From positions 1,984,001 to 2,048,000 of the forward strand of contig NC_071328.1 of assembly GCF_010183535.1 (NCBI RefSeq): a stretch of DNA of 64,000 nucleotides. Direction: 5' to 3'. The first letter of the stretch is position 1. Each line of letters opens with the position of its first letter. The DNA is from Caenorhabditis remanei (Eukaryota; Nematoda; Chromadorea; Rhabditida; Rhabditidae). The position numbers were made by a program, and so were the translations under genes. Positions 33,501 through 48,500 of the stretch are shown piece by piece. Below the pieces are notes generated by a model. The model did no database searches. It saw only the letters and a program-made list of their open reading frames with translations, and was not told the DNA's origin.

Positions 33501-36500
33501 GTTCGGATGCCTTGTCTATCTGTGTGCCCTGACATCCAGATGTCTTCAAAACTCATATTATGTAAATTTCAAGATTTCAAGCATATCAAAACGCAAATTT
33601 TCATCAACCTATGTCAGTAATGTCCCCGTAAACCGTTATTCAAAGTAGTTCAAAGTCTTCAACTTTCTATCTGTGTGTCCAGGCATCCAGATGTCCCCAA
33701 TACTTTATTCCTCTCAATTTCTAGATTTGGTAGTTTCAAAGGCTCAAAATCTCATGATCTATGTCAAAATGGTCAAAAGTGTCCAAAATTCGTAATTTCT
33801 TCCGGAAACTTCAAATTTTCAGGTTTTTGAGTAGTTTTCGCCTTTAAAGAGTGTCCAGAATCTAGTCTATCTCAAAATTTCCAGATGTATACAATGCATA
33901 CAACGTCATATGTCTGTCATCACTTCCTCTTCTCTTGTGTCAATCAATCAAATATGTAACCAAATCCATGTTTTCAGTTGTCTCAAGTATTCTCGTGTGT
34001 CTTAACCTTTGATCTCTTTTTTTTTTTTGAAAAAGTCCAGATTTTCATTCTGATTCTAAACGAAAACATGTGAGTGAAAATCGAACACAGATGTGTGTCT
34101 CTGTTCTGCACAAAAAAAAATCTCCAGATGTGAAATGTGAGTTTTATGCTCAGAGAGGGTGGAGAAACGATCGAAAATTGGGGATAAAGAGACATCTGGA
34201 GTCTCAGACAGAGAATACAGACAGAAGAAAAGTAGAAAATCTCGAAAATTTCAAATCCGACTTGTCCACGCAGACTACACGAACACTTTGACTAGTTTGA
34301 GCCTATTTCCACCGATTTCGACCGATTTTTTTTCAAAAATTTCAAAATCTGAAGTTGAACTTGTCCACGCGGACTACACGGAGGCTTTTCTGATTGTCAG
34401 TCAATTTCATTCGAATTTAACCGATTCTAACCGATTTTTCGGCAAAAAAACTTAAAAATCTGAGATTGAACTTGTCCACGAGGACTACACCAACATTTTG
34501 ACCATTTTAAGCCAATTTCAGTCGATTTCAACCGATCTTTTTGCTAAAACTTCAAAATCTGAGACTAAAACTTGTCCACGCAGACTACACGGAAGTTCTT
34601 CCACCTTTTCGCCTTGAGAATGCTGGCCTAGAAAACCAAATAGAAAAAATTCGGCCATGGCCACACTTTCAACATTTTTCGGACAAAAAATTCACGTTTT
34701 TGTGGCCTTTTTCCGAAATCCCAGTTTTGCACAATTCGGGGCTTAAAACTAACAGAAAATCACAAAAATTACCATAATTTCACCAGAAAAAAAACGGAGA
34801 AAACGAGTGATTTCGTCGTTGTCGTAAAATGATGGGTGGGGTTGAAACAACAAAAAAAGAAACGACGAAAGATCGAAAATGAACTGGTTTCGAGACACAT
34901 CAGGTGAAATGGGAAAGGAGAAGCTAATTATACACATGGAGTGTAGACGCCCTATCTCTCGTCGGGAAAACGGTTTTTTTCTGACAGTTTTTGTCGGGGG
35001 GAAAATAGAGAGGAAAACTTCCTGATCACTTTCAGATTGTTATTAGCACGGCACGCATCTTACAATCGCGTTCTACCGAAACCGAAGAAAATTGTGTGCG
35101 AAATTGAGAGACTCAGAGAAAAAGAGACAGTTTTCAAGCACGTTTCAGTGGAGCGCAGTTGTTAGAACTGTGCCCAGCTAATAGACCAGGGCTGTGCGGC
35201 AACAGCTTTTTTCGGCAACTCGGCAACTCGGCAACTAGCCAATTCATGCTTCGGCAACTTTCGGCAACTCGGCAATTTGCCGAAATTTGAACTCGGCAAC
35301 ATTCGGCAACTTTCGGCAACTTTCGGCAACAGTAGTATTTTTTTTACTAAAGTCTCATAAAAAGTTATGTTCACTCAAACCTAATAACAAAAATCTACAA
35401 ATGAGACAAGAAATCATAAAGAGAGCTTGTGAAAACACTAAACATTCTTAAAATCAACTATTTTCCATTAATTCTATGGTTTTTGTCAAAATCAAGACTT
35501 TTTTGAAGTTACCGCCGAAATTCGACTACAGTATGTTAAATTTGCATGGCTAGTTTTTTTTTCCGCGGGTCTTGCCCAGATTAAGTCTTTTCACTGATTT
35601 TTTCTGTAAAATTGCAAAAATTTATCACGAAAAGAAAATTTAACGTTGTTGCCGAGTTGCCGAAAAACTGTTGCCGAAATTCGGCAACCTCAAACTGTTG
35701 CCGAAACATGAGTTGCCGAATTCGGCAACGGCAACTCGGCAACTAAAACTTCGGCAATTTCGGCAATTTCGGCAACCGGCAACTTGTTGCCGCACAGCCC
35801 TGTAATAGACTCGGTTTCGAAATGTGTCAATTCTGAAAAGTCCAAGTTTCGACTCGTTTTTTTTTGGTTTCGAGCTGTCCTATAGGAAAAGTTCCGAAAT
35901 GACTCGGTTTCAAAGTGTCCAAAGGATCTGTTCAGTGACTTCTCAGTTTCGAAAAGTCGGCAGAGGACGATTTCACTTTTCAATTTTGTGCAAATGCGCC
36001 TAGCAAACCATTGATTTCAAATTGAAATTTTCAATAGGGCGCGATTTCTCTAAAGAACACAAATTTTGTTGAAACCTTCAAGGTTTTCAGGGATCATCAC
36101 CATCACATGTGTTGATGTTTTGTTTCTCTCTCTCTCCATCTCGTAACTCATCGATTTAGAAATAAACTTTTTTTCTTTCGTTTCGTAGAAAAAAGTTATG
36201 ATGAGACGGCAAAAAACATGTTTTTCAGTGTTTTTTCTCACTGAAAATGCGAGAGAAACGAGAGCTTTGAAGAAGTTCTAAAAGCAGGACGGTTGGAAAC
36301 CGAGAATTTAGTATGCTTCGAAACTGAGACATTATGGAACCGTTAATGTGCGCGGGCATGGTTTTTATGACAATTTTTGCGTTTTTGGCACTTTTCCAAA
36401 GCCCGGGGCACATTAACGAATAACCAAGGGAGTCACAGACATATAACTCGTCGTGATCTACAATTTGGTATACTTTTCAGCACATAAAGAGTCACGGGAG

Positions 36501-39500
36501 TTACGTGGCGGCCCATATTGCAAGTATGCAGTAGAGCGCATTTGCCTTTTTTCTCAAAAAAAGTCACAAAAACGCCAAAAAAGGAACAAGTTTTGGCGAA
36601 AACTACGGCGGATTTCCACATCAAAGCTACACATGAAGGTGTAATCGCGCTCTACCAAAATCGCTTCTAGATTACGAGAAAAAGCGTTCAAACCCAATTT
36701 CTCAATACGAAGTGCGGTAAAGCGCATTTTCACTTGATCCACTGAGCTAGTCAGATAGAGCGCGACTACCGGTAACACGATGTGTCTGAGAGTATTGCGA
36801 TAGAGCGAGTTCACATTCATTCGACTTCAAAAATCCCGTCAACTGGATATTCTAAGAGTCTAGTAGAGCGCGTTTGCCAGTTTCCTCAAAAAACGCCATT
36901 GTTCGACAATCTGGCGCGCCTTAGACACCTTTTCCAAACAATTTTCAAGCAAAAAACGCTCAAAAATTATGCGATTTTCGCCTATCTGGACGCTTTTTTC
37001 ACGATTTTTCGTTATTTCTATTGAAAAACGTGTCTCACCGCCAACTCATGAATCGTCTGATTCAACTTCCACTTCTTAAATCTGTGTTGTCGTCGTGTCC
37101 ATCCGATCGTCATCTCATCCTCCTCATTCTTCATCTCTCTCTCTTCTTGCTCCGTACTTTGTCGTCGTACAAACGACCATTCGTACTCCTCACCACTAGA
37201 AGTGCTTGGCGCCGAGCAAGAGTTGCTCACAAAGTCTCGATGACGTCGGATTTGTTCTGAGCTCCGTGTTGCCCTTCGGACAAATCCTGGGACAAAATCC
37301 ACCGAAGACGTTACCGTAGCACCGTCATCCAGCAGAATATCATCCTCATCACCATAACTCGGCTCACAAACATGATGATATTTGGGTAGTGGTGGCCGAG
37401 AGGGTACCAACGATGCGGTGGACGGTGAGGCCGATGCGTATCCCTCCTCCGCCGATCGCTGCTGTTTCACCTTCTTCTCTTTCAGCGATACCGCTTTGCG
37501 AGAGTGAAGTTGAGCCAAGTATTCCTTGTGATTCTCACTGGATAGCTTACGCGACGCGGGGCTGAATAAAGATGGTCCCGTTGAGGAGACCGTCTGTCTC
37601 AGGTATCGAGTTTTTCGGAGTGCCATACTCGGAAAATACACCCGAGATGGGTGTTCAGTTGACATTGGGGAAGGGAGGGAATATAAGAAATCGAAGAAGA
37701 AGAAGAAAAAAATGCGCTCTGAGCCGCTGAGTCGAGAGATAGGAGCCCCGCCGGGAAAAGTGGGCGGAGCCTATTCTTTCGGATATCGGATCCATCGGAT
37801 GCTCCGCGAGCTCCAAGAGTGAGAGAGAGAGTGCTCTTGGTCAGCTGTCACTTAGTCAGAAGGCACACCGAGCCGGCTCTGGGCTCCGGGGGCTCCCAGA
37901 GAGATAGAATTTTCGGGAAAATTTTTTCCCGCGGGGGACCAAGATTCCTCTCTGCTAATTGGTCATCCCCTTTGAACTTTTGCAAACGGAAAAATTGAGG
38001 ATAGAGTTTCAAAATGCACTTTTCGACATTTTTTCAAAAAATTTCAAAAAATTATTGGCCACGCCCACTCAGGGGGCCTTGAAACATGAAATATTGAGAC
38101 AATTCTCAAAAATCGTTTCAAACCATGTCTGGCGTGCGTTTGGCACCAAAATCAGAAATTTTCAAAAATGCGCCAAAGGCGCGCCAGTAAGGCCAGAACT
38201 GATATTATAGGGTTTCAGACTGAAAAGTTCTGTATTTTCAACGTGTTATAGAGAAAAACGCGCCAAAGACGCGCCAGCGAAGACTTTAGTGTGCAAAGAA
38301 ATCGAGGGATTAAGTTTCAAAATGTACTTTTTGACATTTTTTGAATAAGTTCGAAAAATTTTCGGCCACACCCACTCAGGGGGCCTCGGAAAATAAGAAG
38401 AATCAAGAAAATTATCGGAAAATCGGTGTCTGGCGTGCCTTTGGCGCTAAAATGCAAGCTTAGAAAGCGGCAAAGGCGCACCAGCCGAACCTAGATCACA
38501 GAGATTTTCAGAAACGCGCCAAAAGCGCGCCAGCTAGTGAAATTTTTTTGGGATTTCAACGGAATTTCATGATTTAGGCCACGCCCACATGAAAAATACA
38601 GAAAATTCTGAAATTAGACATTTGATACATTTTAAGCCACGCCCACTCAGAATATTTCCATTTTTGAAATAAAAAATTCAAAATTTAGGCCACGCCCACT
38701 CACCTGTAGAGCATTGACAACATTCTGAATCTTCGACGACACTTTCGTCTGTTTGAGAGCTGAAAAGAAGGGAAAATTATCAAAAAAGTTAGCAAGAGGC
38801 TGGCGTAACGTTGGCGCGCGCGCGGTAATTCTCAAATTTTCGATGAAAAAACAGCGAAAAATGCTAGAAAATCGCCGAAAAAACATATTTTCGACTATTT
38901 GGCGCGCCTCGGACGCACTTTTCTCCGATTTCGATGGAAAACATTAAAAAATGATGAAAATGAGCCTATCTGGCGTGCCTTGGACGTTTTTTTTTTCTAT
39001 TTTTGCTCTAATACGCCATTTTACGATAATCTGGCGCGCCTTAGACGCCTTTTATAGAAATTTTCAGGCAAAAACCTGCTGGCGCGCCTCGCACGCTTCT
39101 TCTCCCGATTTCGATGAAAAATGCTATAAAATGAAGCGATTTTCGTCTATCTGGCGTGCCTTGGACGCGTTTTTCCCGGGATTTTTCGCTATAACTCACG
39201 CAGAACAGCATTCTGATAATCATCACCGGGCGAATCGGGAATTCTTCCATGACTTCCTCCATTATTCCCTCCGCCGATTGTCGTATTCACATAGACAGCC
39301 TCATCGTCGTGATCGTGATGGTGATCGTGTAGGGACGTTGATTCCTCAATTGTTGTCTCGATTTCCTACAAAAAAATGGGGAAAATTGAGTGAAAATATT
39401 GAAAAATCTAAAAGTTTAAATCATGTCTGACGTACATTTGGCGCTAAATTTTGAATTTAGAAAGCGGCTAAGGTGCGCCAGCCGAACCCAGATGCCGATG

Positions 39501-42500
39501 TGTCCGAGATTGTCAAAAATGCTCGCCAGCTAACACCAGTGGATTTCAGAGGGAAAATATTCTAGAGAAGGCGCGTCAAAGGCGCGCCAGCTTCAATAAT
39601 TTCCTAGTGTTTCACATGTCTGGCGTGCTTTTGGCGCTGAAATGTAAATTTGGAAAGCGACAAAGACGCGCCAGCCGTTTCTGGATACCAACATATCAGA
39701 GATTGTCAAAAATGCGGCGAAGGCGCGCCAGCTAACGTTAGAACTGAAATAATGGGATTTCAGAGTGAAAATATTCTAGAGAAGACGCGTCAAAGACGCG
39801 CCAGCCGAATCCAGATGACGATGTGTCCGAGATGGTCAAAAACGCGCCGAAGGCGCGCCAGCACATTCTGGATCAGAATACGAGCAAAAAAACGCGTCGA
39901 AGATGCGCCAGATGACATGGTACGGAGTTTTAAAGTAGACGAAACTATGCATTTTCACGGATTTTTGAATTGAGAAAAACGCGTCAATGGCGCGCCAGGC
40001 AATTCTAGTTCTAACTATGCATCGAGGAAACGCGTCGAAGGCGCGCCAGCGAAGCTCTTTCAATCATTTCATAGTGTTTTTCACCAAAAATGACGAATTT
40101 TCACAGATTTGAACTGAGAAAAAACGCGTCGAAGGCGCGCCAGACGGGGGTGTAATCGTAGTGATTTAATGAGGGCTATTGATGGGTTGAGACGGGCGGC
40201 ACGGGGGTGATAAAGAAGATAAATGGAAAGATGAAAATAGAAAAGAAATGAAGATAAATTGGCTAATCAATGGATGAGGGGGAAGGAGGACTGGTCAGCT
40301 AGAGAAAAGAGACCATTTTTCAAGGATTTTCAGATTTTTTTTCAGTGAAAATGGCGCCAAAATTCGAAATTATTTTTTGCGAAAAGAAATCAAATTTTGG
40401 GTCTTTTGCCGTTTTTCACAATATGATTCATAAATGAAAGAAAGTTTGAAAAACCATTACAAAAAACCGCGTCAAAGTCACGCCAGCCGGGTTTTGAAAA
40501 ACCCGTCTGGCGTGCCTTTGACGCGTTTTTATCAGTAAAAATCCGTGAAAATCCGTCATTTTTGATGTAAAACACGATTGAAATTATTGAAAAATCCTTT
40601 CTGGCGCATCTTCGGCGCGTTTTTTTAGTTTGGTGTCTAAGGCGTCTCAGGCGCGCCAGATAGTCAGAAAATATTAATTGTATTAATTTTTGAGCGTTTT
40701 TTTGAAATTTCTGAAATTCATCGATCCGTTCACTTCAATGCACTGTAAAACCCCTACCATGTTATCTGGCGCACCATCGACGCGTTTTCTTTGTTCTCAA
40801 CCTGATCCAGAATGGCTGGTGTGCCTTTGACGCGTTTTGCTCAATACATGGTCAAAATTAAGAAACTTTCACTCGGACATCCCATAATAATAGTGCTGAC
40901 CTTTTTACTGGCGTGTCTTCGGCGCGTTTTTGGAGCCAAAATTCAAAATTTTCCGAATTTTTTTCTCAAGTTTTCCTATTTTCAAATGAAAACGACGTAC
41001 CTCTCGATGCGGTGAAATCCTGATGGCCTCTCCATCGGTCACAATAATTTTACTATTTCGATAGTCTTGTCGTGACACTCGAATCACTTCTCCACTCGGT
41101 GCTTTCGGTCGAATTCTCGCTTGAACATACTCTCCGTAGTCCTTTTTTTGTTGCTGAAAATTTTAAAAAATCAGTTGGAATAATAGGAAAAACTCCAAAA
41201 TGTTAACAAAATCCTAAATTTTTGGGTCATTTTTTCGCTGTTTATTGCAGTAAATAGACATTGTTCAACTCAAAATAGATTTTTTGACTGAAAAAACTTA
41301 ATTTGCGGGTCACTTTTTAGTTAAAAAAAAAACGCTATTTATAATCCCAAAACGGACGGATGGAAGAACTTTCCGTGGCCTAGAAAAAGAAAACAACAAA
41401 AAGTTCGGCCAGCTGAGACCGATTTTGACCATTTTCGGGCTGAAAATTCGCGGTTCGGAAGGGGTTTGGCATTTCGGACGATTTTCAGACAAATCTGTGT
41501 TGTAACCAAAAAAACCTCAAAAATCTCGAAAAATAGTCAGAAAAACAGCATTTTTGAGCGATTTTTCGTCCAAAAAGTGCAAAAATAGTAGAACTCCCTT
41601 AAATTTCAATATTTGTTCATGTTAAAAATTGGAATTTTTGTATTTTTTGCGTTTTTTTCAACATTTTCACTTAGAAATTCGAGAAATAAAAGAAAATTTA
41701 TATTAGCACGACACGCTTCTTACAACCACGCTCTACCGAAACCGTGAGAAAATTGTGTGTCGAAATTGAGAGACTCAGAGAAAACAGAGACATTTTTCAA
41801 GGGTGTTTCGGTAGAGCACAGTTGCTAGAACTGCGCGGAGATAACAGAAAATTAAATTTTTTTATTTTTGCAATTTTCCCTCAAAAACTTCAAAATATTT
41901 ATGAAAATTAACAAATTTAGGGTCATTTTGGTCGTTTTTGCAATAAAAAAACCTTTTTTATCTCTAAAAACCTTTTTAAAAATGATTTTTTCGCAATTTC
42001 TCACTAAAAATCGTCCATTTTTCCAGAAAAAAACTCACATCATGTCGATCCCTGTTCTCCTGAACTAATCTCAACATATCCTCGACAGCTCTCTCTTTTC
42101 TTGTCCCACTTCTCCGTTCTGCCGTATTTTTTGATATTGGCGGTGGGGGGACCGCATTTGACGACGTCGTTGTTGAGGGTGTCTCCTTTTTCTTGTTGGA
42201 CACTGTAAAAACGGGTTTTTTGTTGAAATTATATAGAAAAAAAGAAGATAAATATGCATATTTGATAAGCGTCTTGTTGACAGGAATTGGTGATACAAAT
42301 AGGAAAAAAAAGCAACTTTTTTGAAAAATTTCGACCATTTAGCTCCATATCCTTCTAACATACTAATTTAACTGCGTAGCAACTCGAAATTTCAAAATTT
42401 CAGTTTTGTATCAAGATTACACACGAATTTCGCTGAGTAGCGGCTCAGAGTGAGTTCCCTCCGTATCGCAGCTATGTTGAAAAATTGGCTGCGTAGCGAC

Positions 42501-45500
42501 TCAGTACTACCAAACGTTCAATATTTAGAAAGATTTTCAGCGGATATTGATTAGAGCGCGTTTTCTAAATTTTTTACACGATTTTTCTCCAATTTTCGAT
42601 GAAAAAAGCAAGAAAACCGCAATAAAACCTATTTTTGTCTATCTGGCGTGCCTTAGACGCGTTTTTCAAAAGTTTCATTTTAAAAAACTGTGTACAATGA
42701 ATAAGATGGAAGAACATTTAATTTTCAGACTATCTGGCGCGCCTTGGACGCTTCAAAAAACGCCATTTTTCGACTGTCTGGCGCGCCTTCGACGCTTTTT
42801 CCTAACACTAACTTTGTGGAAGGTAGAAAATTGCAATTTTCCTCAATTTCGATGAAAAACGCTCGAAAATGACACAGAAAATTGCGATTTTCGCCTATCT
42901 GGCGCGCCTTGGACGCATTTTTTCAGCGATTTCAATGAAGAAACGAAACTTACACAACGAAGAGGTCCTCGGCGCAGTTTGTGGCGGTCGTGTCAGTGTA
43001 CCGTCCTTCTTTCCGAGAGTTCCGCCATTGATACTATCCTCGTCTTCGGATGACGAATCTGCAAAATGAAAGTTTTAAAAAAAAAGTACATTTTTGCAGC
43101 TCGACTACTGTAGTCAAAACTACAAAATAAAAAATGTTCTCAATTTTCCTTCAAAGTTCTCAGTTTTAAAACGAGAACAGTTCTAGAACGGTCGTTTTTT
43201 CATTTTGGCTGCGTAGCGACTCAAAATAATAAAATTTTCAGATTTTTTTTGTTTCGAATCGTCTCGAAGGCGTTCGAATATATTTTCTTTCATTTTTTTC
43301 ATTTTAGAGTGTTTTTAATGGAATTCGAGAAAAAATGCGTCTCAGGTGCGCCAGTTAGTCGAAAATGGGTTTTAGTGCGACTTCTAGCATTTTTTTTTAG
43401 CAGTTTTTCATCGAAAATTGAAGAAAAATCGTTTAAAACCTTGGAAAACGCGGTCTAATCAATTTTTGCTAAAAATTGAAATTTTGAGATGCTGAGTCGC
43501 TACGCAGCCAATTTTGCAACATAATTACGCCTTCGAACCAGAAGTCGAAATTCCATGCAACTCTGGTTCGGACACCTCGTTGTCATATATGATCGCCTGT
43601 GTATCCGCCACAAAGTGCCATTGGCTGCGTAGCAACTCAACAAATCATAACAAGACAGGAACCCGATCCTAAATTTAGGATCTTTTCAAACTACAGTACC
43701 CCCGATCCTATGGGTAAATTGGCTGCGTAGCGACACAACATTACTTAGGAGCTGTTTTCCTAGCATGATCTCTAGATCTCTACAACATGTCTGAGTCCAT
43801 CTGTATCTCTATGAATCCGGATGTCCATCAACATCAAAAACTCACAATAAGCACTCTGTCTAATCGCCGTCACCCTCACCACTCGCCCATTAACTCTCAA
43901 CCGTGTAATCTGCGGTGACGACATGGAAGGCGACGTCGGCGGAGCTCCTGCTCCCATCGCCTTCCTCGCCACCATTTTCGGTGTGCTCCGACTCAATTTT
44001 GGAGACGGTGGAAGTTGAGAGGCGGGACGACGTGTAGTGGGAGACGGTGGCGGTGGAAAGACACGTCGATGAGCCGACGGTGTCGACGGGCTCCGTTGAG
44101 CCGGTGGGTAGCCGACGTTCGCCTCGAATTTTGGCGAGAGCGGTGGCGTCGCTTTATGGGGGTTCCGGGCGACGGAGGCGGGAACCGATGTCACAGCGAT
44201 TATCATTTTTATCGATTGATTGATTGATTTTTAGGTGTTCATACTGGAATTTTAGCAGGGATTTACTGGGGAAAACGAGAAGAAAACGAGGAGAGCGTTT
44301 AATAATGCGTCAAGAGGGTGTAACATTTTGAGGAGGAGGAGGAGGCAAATGGGGTAATCAAGCGGAGTAATTATAGGGGCTAATTATGGATGGAAAAGTG
44401 TGAAACTGCTAAAAAACGGTGGCCTAGAATTCCACCAGGTGAAAAATCTAGTCCCTGGTGCCCTTTTGGTAAAAATAGAGTAGGAATTCGTAATTCTAGG
44501 CCACCAGAATTCTCGGATTTCTATAACCGAGAAATATGGTGGCCTAGAATTACACCAGAATGGAAAACTAGTCCCTCAGGCGGATTTTCATATAAAAATT
44601 TGTGAAATTTACAGCAAAAATGGTAATTATTCACTAAAATTTCAGGTTTTCCACATATTTTTGGATCGGATATGCGTCGCGTCTTGGCTCAAAACTGTTA
44701 GAAATCGGTGGCCTAAAATTCCACCAGGAGAGAAAAACTAGTCCCTGAACCGATTTTGAGATATAAAATTTTGTGAAATTCAAAGTTTTTATGAAGAATT
44801 TTGCATAACAAGAATGCTGACGACGTGATGATTCTGAATCTGTACTTGAATCTCGTCTAACGTCTTTTTCAGCATTTTTTCAGACAAAAAATGCTGTATC
44901 TCGGTGTATTTTGACGTTAGACAAAATTCAAGTACAGATTCAGAATCCTCACGTCGTCAGCATTCTCGTTATATCAAATTCTTCAAAAAAACTGTAATTT
45001 TCACAAAATTTTCACATCAAAATCCGTTTAGGGACTAGTTTTCTCTCCCACTGGAATTCTAGGCCACCGATTTCTAGCAGTTTTAGAACCAAAACACGTT
45101 TTCAGAGGAAAATGTCTAAAAACGTCGATTCCGGATCTTAAAATTGAAATTTTCGACCCTACACCGGGGGAAAATATCTCAAAATTGACATTTTCAACAT
45201 AAAAATAAGTGGAAAAAACCGGAAATTTCAGTGAATAATCACCCAAAATCGCCGTAAGAAAAAAAAGTGAGGAGGAAGAGACGAAATGAATCCAATTCGT
45301 CTAAACCTCTTCACAGAATCCCCCCCCTACCCAAATGAATCATCAGATGGTTGGGTTCCGGGGAATGAGTAGTCTCAATCAACTAACTGACGGAAATGAG
45401 AGGGGGGGAGAAGGTGGTTTCGAAATATATATAGAAGATAAGAAAAAATGGGGCTCCACGGTGGTAAAAGAGGGGGCGAAATTGTAGAAGAGTGAAAAAA

Positions 45501-48500
45501 ATTAATGGATTTTTGTGTCTAATGGAACACACTATTGAAAAAAAAAGCAATGGTTTAAAGCAGACTTGCAACGGGCCGGGCCGGGCCGGGCCGGAATGAA
45601 AATTTCCAGGGCCCGGCCCGGAAGTTCAGTACTGAAAAAAATTCAATTTTTTTTTTCGAAAATTTCCCGATTTTTTTTGAAAAATATTTTTTAAAAACAA
45701 TTTTTTGTAGGCTTCGAAGGTTTTTGAAAAATATACTTGAGGAAAAATATGAAAAATTTTCAGAAAATAAATTTTTGGACAAAAAATTGTAGTGAAAAAA
45801 GTTCAAAAATTCAAATCCGGGCCGACCGGGCCGGGCCGGGCCGGGCCGGCGGGCCGGCCCGGAATCTTGCAAGTCTGGTTTAAAGTAAATATTGATATAA
45901 ACTTTGACCTCATTTTTCTCTTGGAGTATGAAAGTTTACATTAGAAACTGACAACTATGGATCCAGAAGACGTGGGGATTCAGAATCCGTTTACATATTT
46001 TGACTAAGAATAGCTCATTTTGATCCAAAAACTGAAAATATCTTTTAAAATTCACTCTTCTAGGCGTTTCTAGTGCATTTTGAATGGTATTTTCAGTTTT
46101 CGGATCGAAATGAACAGTCAAAAACTGTGAACAGATACACTGAATCGCTCAAGAAATCGGTAGCCGAGAAAAGTGATGGCCTAGAATTCCAGAGAAAACT
46201 AGTCCTTGACTAAAAATTGGGGGCAAAGAACCTAATGGCCTATAAATCGAATGGAAGAAAACTGGTCCCTATGTTTGTAGAAAACCGGGCTAATTTTTGT
46301 GAAAATTCTTGGCGAGATATCTCAAATTGGGATTTAATCTGTCTTCAGATCACGGAAAAATTTACACATTTGGAAAGCTGACGACGTGAGGATTCTGAAT
46401 CTGTACTTGAATCTTGTCTAGCGTAAAAATGAACCGAGTTACACTATTTTTCAGACAAAAAAATGCTGAAAAAGACGTTACAAGATTCAAGTACAGATTC
46501 AGAAAAATAAAGTGGAGTCTGAAATTTACAGTCAAAATGAACTTTATGTAAAGAATTTGACATAACGAGAATGCTGACGACGTGAGGATTCTGAATCTCC
46601 ACTTGAATTGTGTCTAGCATCAAAATCAACCGATTTACACTATTTTTTAGACAAACATTGATGTATTTCAGGTCTATTTTGACGGTAGATAACATTCTCG
46701 AATGGATTCAGAATTCTCCTTTCAAATCACATGTTTCCCACGTAGATAAACAAAAAAAAAGAACGTTCTCGTAAAGAACAGAAAACGGGTGGCGGCGGGT
46801 GGCGGAAAGAGAAGAGAGGAAGAGTCTCTGATCAAACAAATAGAAACTAGTCCTCTCTCCCCCTCTACGGTAGTTATTCTATAGGTAAATGGAAATATAA
46901 AAAGGAATAATAGAAGATAGAGAGAGTAACTGAATACACAGGGGTGACAACTTTTTGGAGAAGAGGCGAATAATATGAGAAAATTGGAAAATTTTGGAAA
47001 AGGGAAGATAGTTTTTTTTTTAAAACCCCGAAAAAAGCCTACTTTTGTACTCAAGAAGAGGTATCTAGGGGGTTTGTCCTTAAAAAACTTACACTTTTCG
47101 TACAAATTCAAGACTTTTGCCTTCAGAAAAACTCATTTTTGCAGACAGTTTTCTTGAATTTTTTTTTCATATTTTTTGGGTTAAAAATGTTCGAAAATTC
47201 GCGTTTTTTGGGATTTTTTCGGTCAAAAAGTTTCAAAAAAAAAAGAGTTTTTTCGCTAAATTTACTATTTTGAATCGAGAAATTGTGATCTCAGCGAGCA
47301 GATTCAAAATCCTGATGTCAAGAAATCTCGGTTTCAGACGAAAATAGCAGAAACTGATATAGAAGAGGTGGGGGATTCTGAATCCGTTCTCAGAATTCGG
47401 CTGGGATCAAAATTGGCCAAGGTACAAAGTATTTTCTCGCGAAAACAACCGAATTCGATGTCAAATCTAGAGGAATGAGCAGATTTATAGCAATTTCAGC
47501 TCGGATTTTACAGAAAAGAACTCCGTGTTGTTCACAATTTAACTGAGACTGGAAATATACGTATTTTGTCTGAAAATCAAGCGATTTGGAAACTAAAATC
47601 GGTGTGCACCAAATTTTGGCGGCACCGGACTCTGATTCTTCACAATTTCAAGTCGGAAGCCGTATTTAACACGGAGAATCTTGTAAATTGGCTAATTCCC
47701 GGGAAACGGGCAATTTCACAGGATTTTACAGAAAGGAACAGAATCTAGCTATCTAAATATATCGGTCTCAAACAAAAATAGTCGAAACTGACATGATTAG
47801 AAAGCTGACGACGTAAGGATTCAGAATCCGTTCTCAGGATTCGGCTGGGATCAAAATTGACCATGTTACACCAATGTTTTCTCGCCAAAACAACCGAATT
47901 CGGTGAGCAATTTCAGCGGATTTCAAACATTTCAAACAATTCAAATGTAGATCAAAAAGTTATCCTTGCAGAACAGGAAAAACCTATCTTGCTACACGAG
48001 AAGAAACACAAAGTGTCGTGTGTGTAGCAGGAGGCCGTAAGGCCTCTCCTACATCACAATACTTTTAACTGCCCTTCTCTCATTTCCTCTCTCTCTCTCT
48101 GTCCAATCACTCTCTCACCAGAGAGACACAGAGAGACCGGGAATCCGATCCGTCGGCGCTTCCTCTCGGAGCCGGCGGACCCTCGGAGTGCTCCGAAATG
48201 ATCTAAATCGATAAGTGAGTGCTCTCTCTCTCTCTCTCTTTCAATCATATGGGGATCCACTTGAGACGAGAGACAACACATTAATCGAATGATGGAAAAG
48301 ACATGAAATGAGAATGAGAATGTAGATCAAAAATCCGTTGGCAGCGGTAGCCTGCAGGAGGAAACGAAAAACGAAAAAAAAAGAGTAAAGTGATGATTCT
48401 TTTCCGGTCGCCGCCGTCTCTCCGAATCTATTATAAATTTATACTTTTTGTGTTATCGGCTGGTTTTAATAGTTTCGGGTGATGGAATAGAAACATCAGA

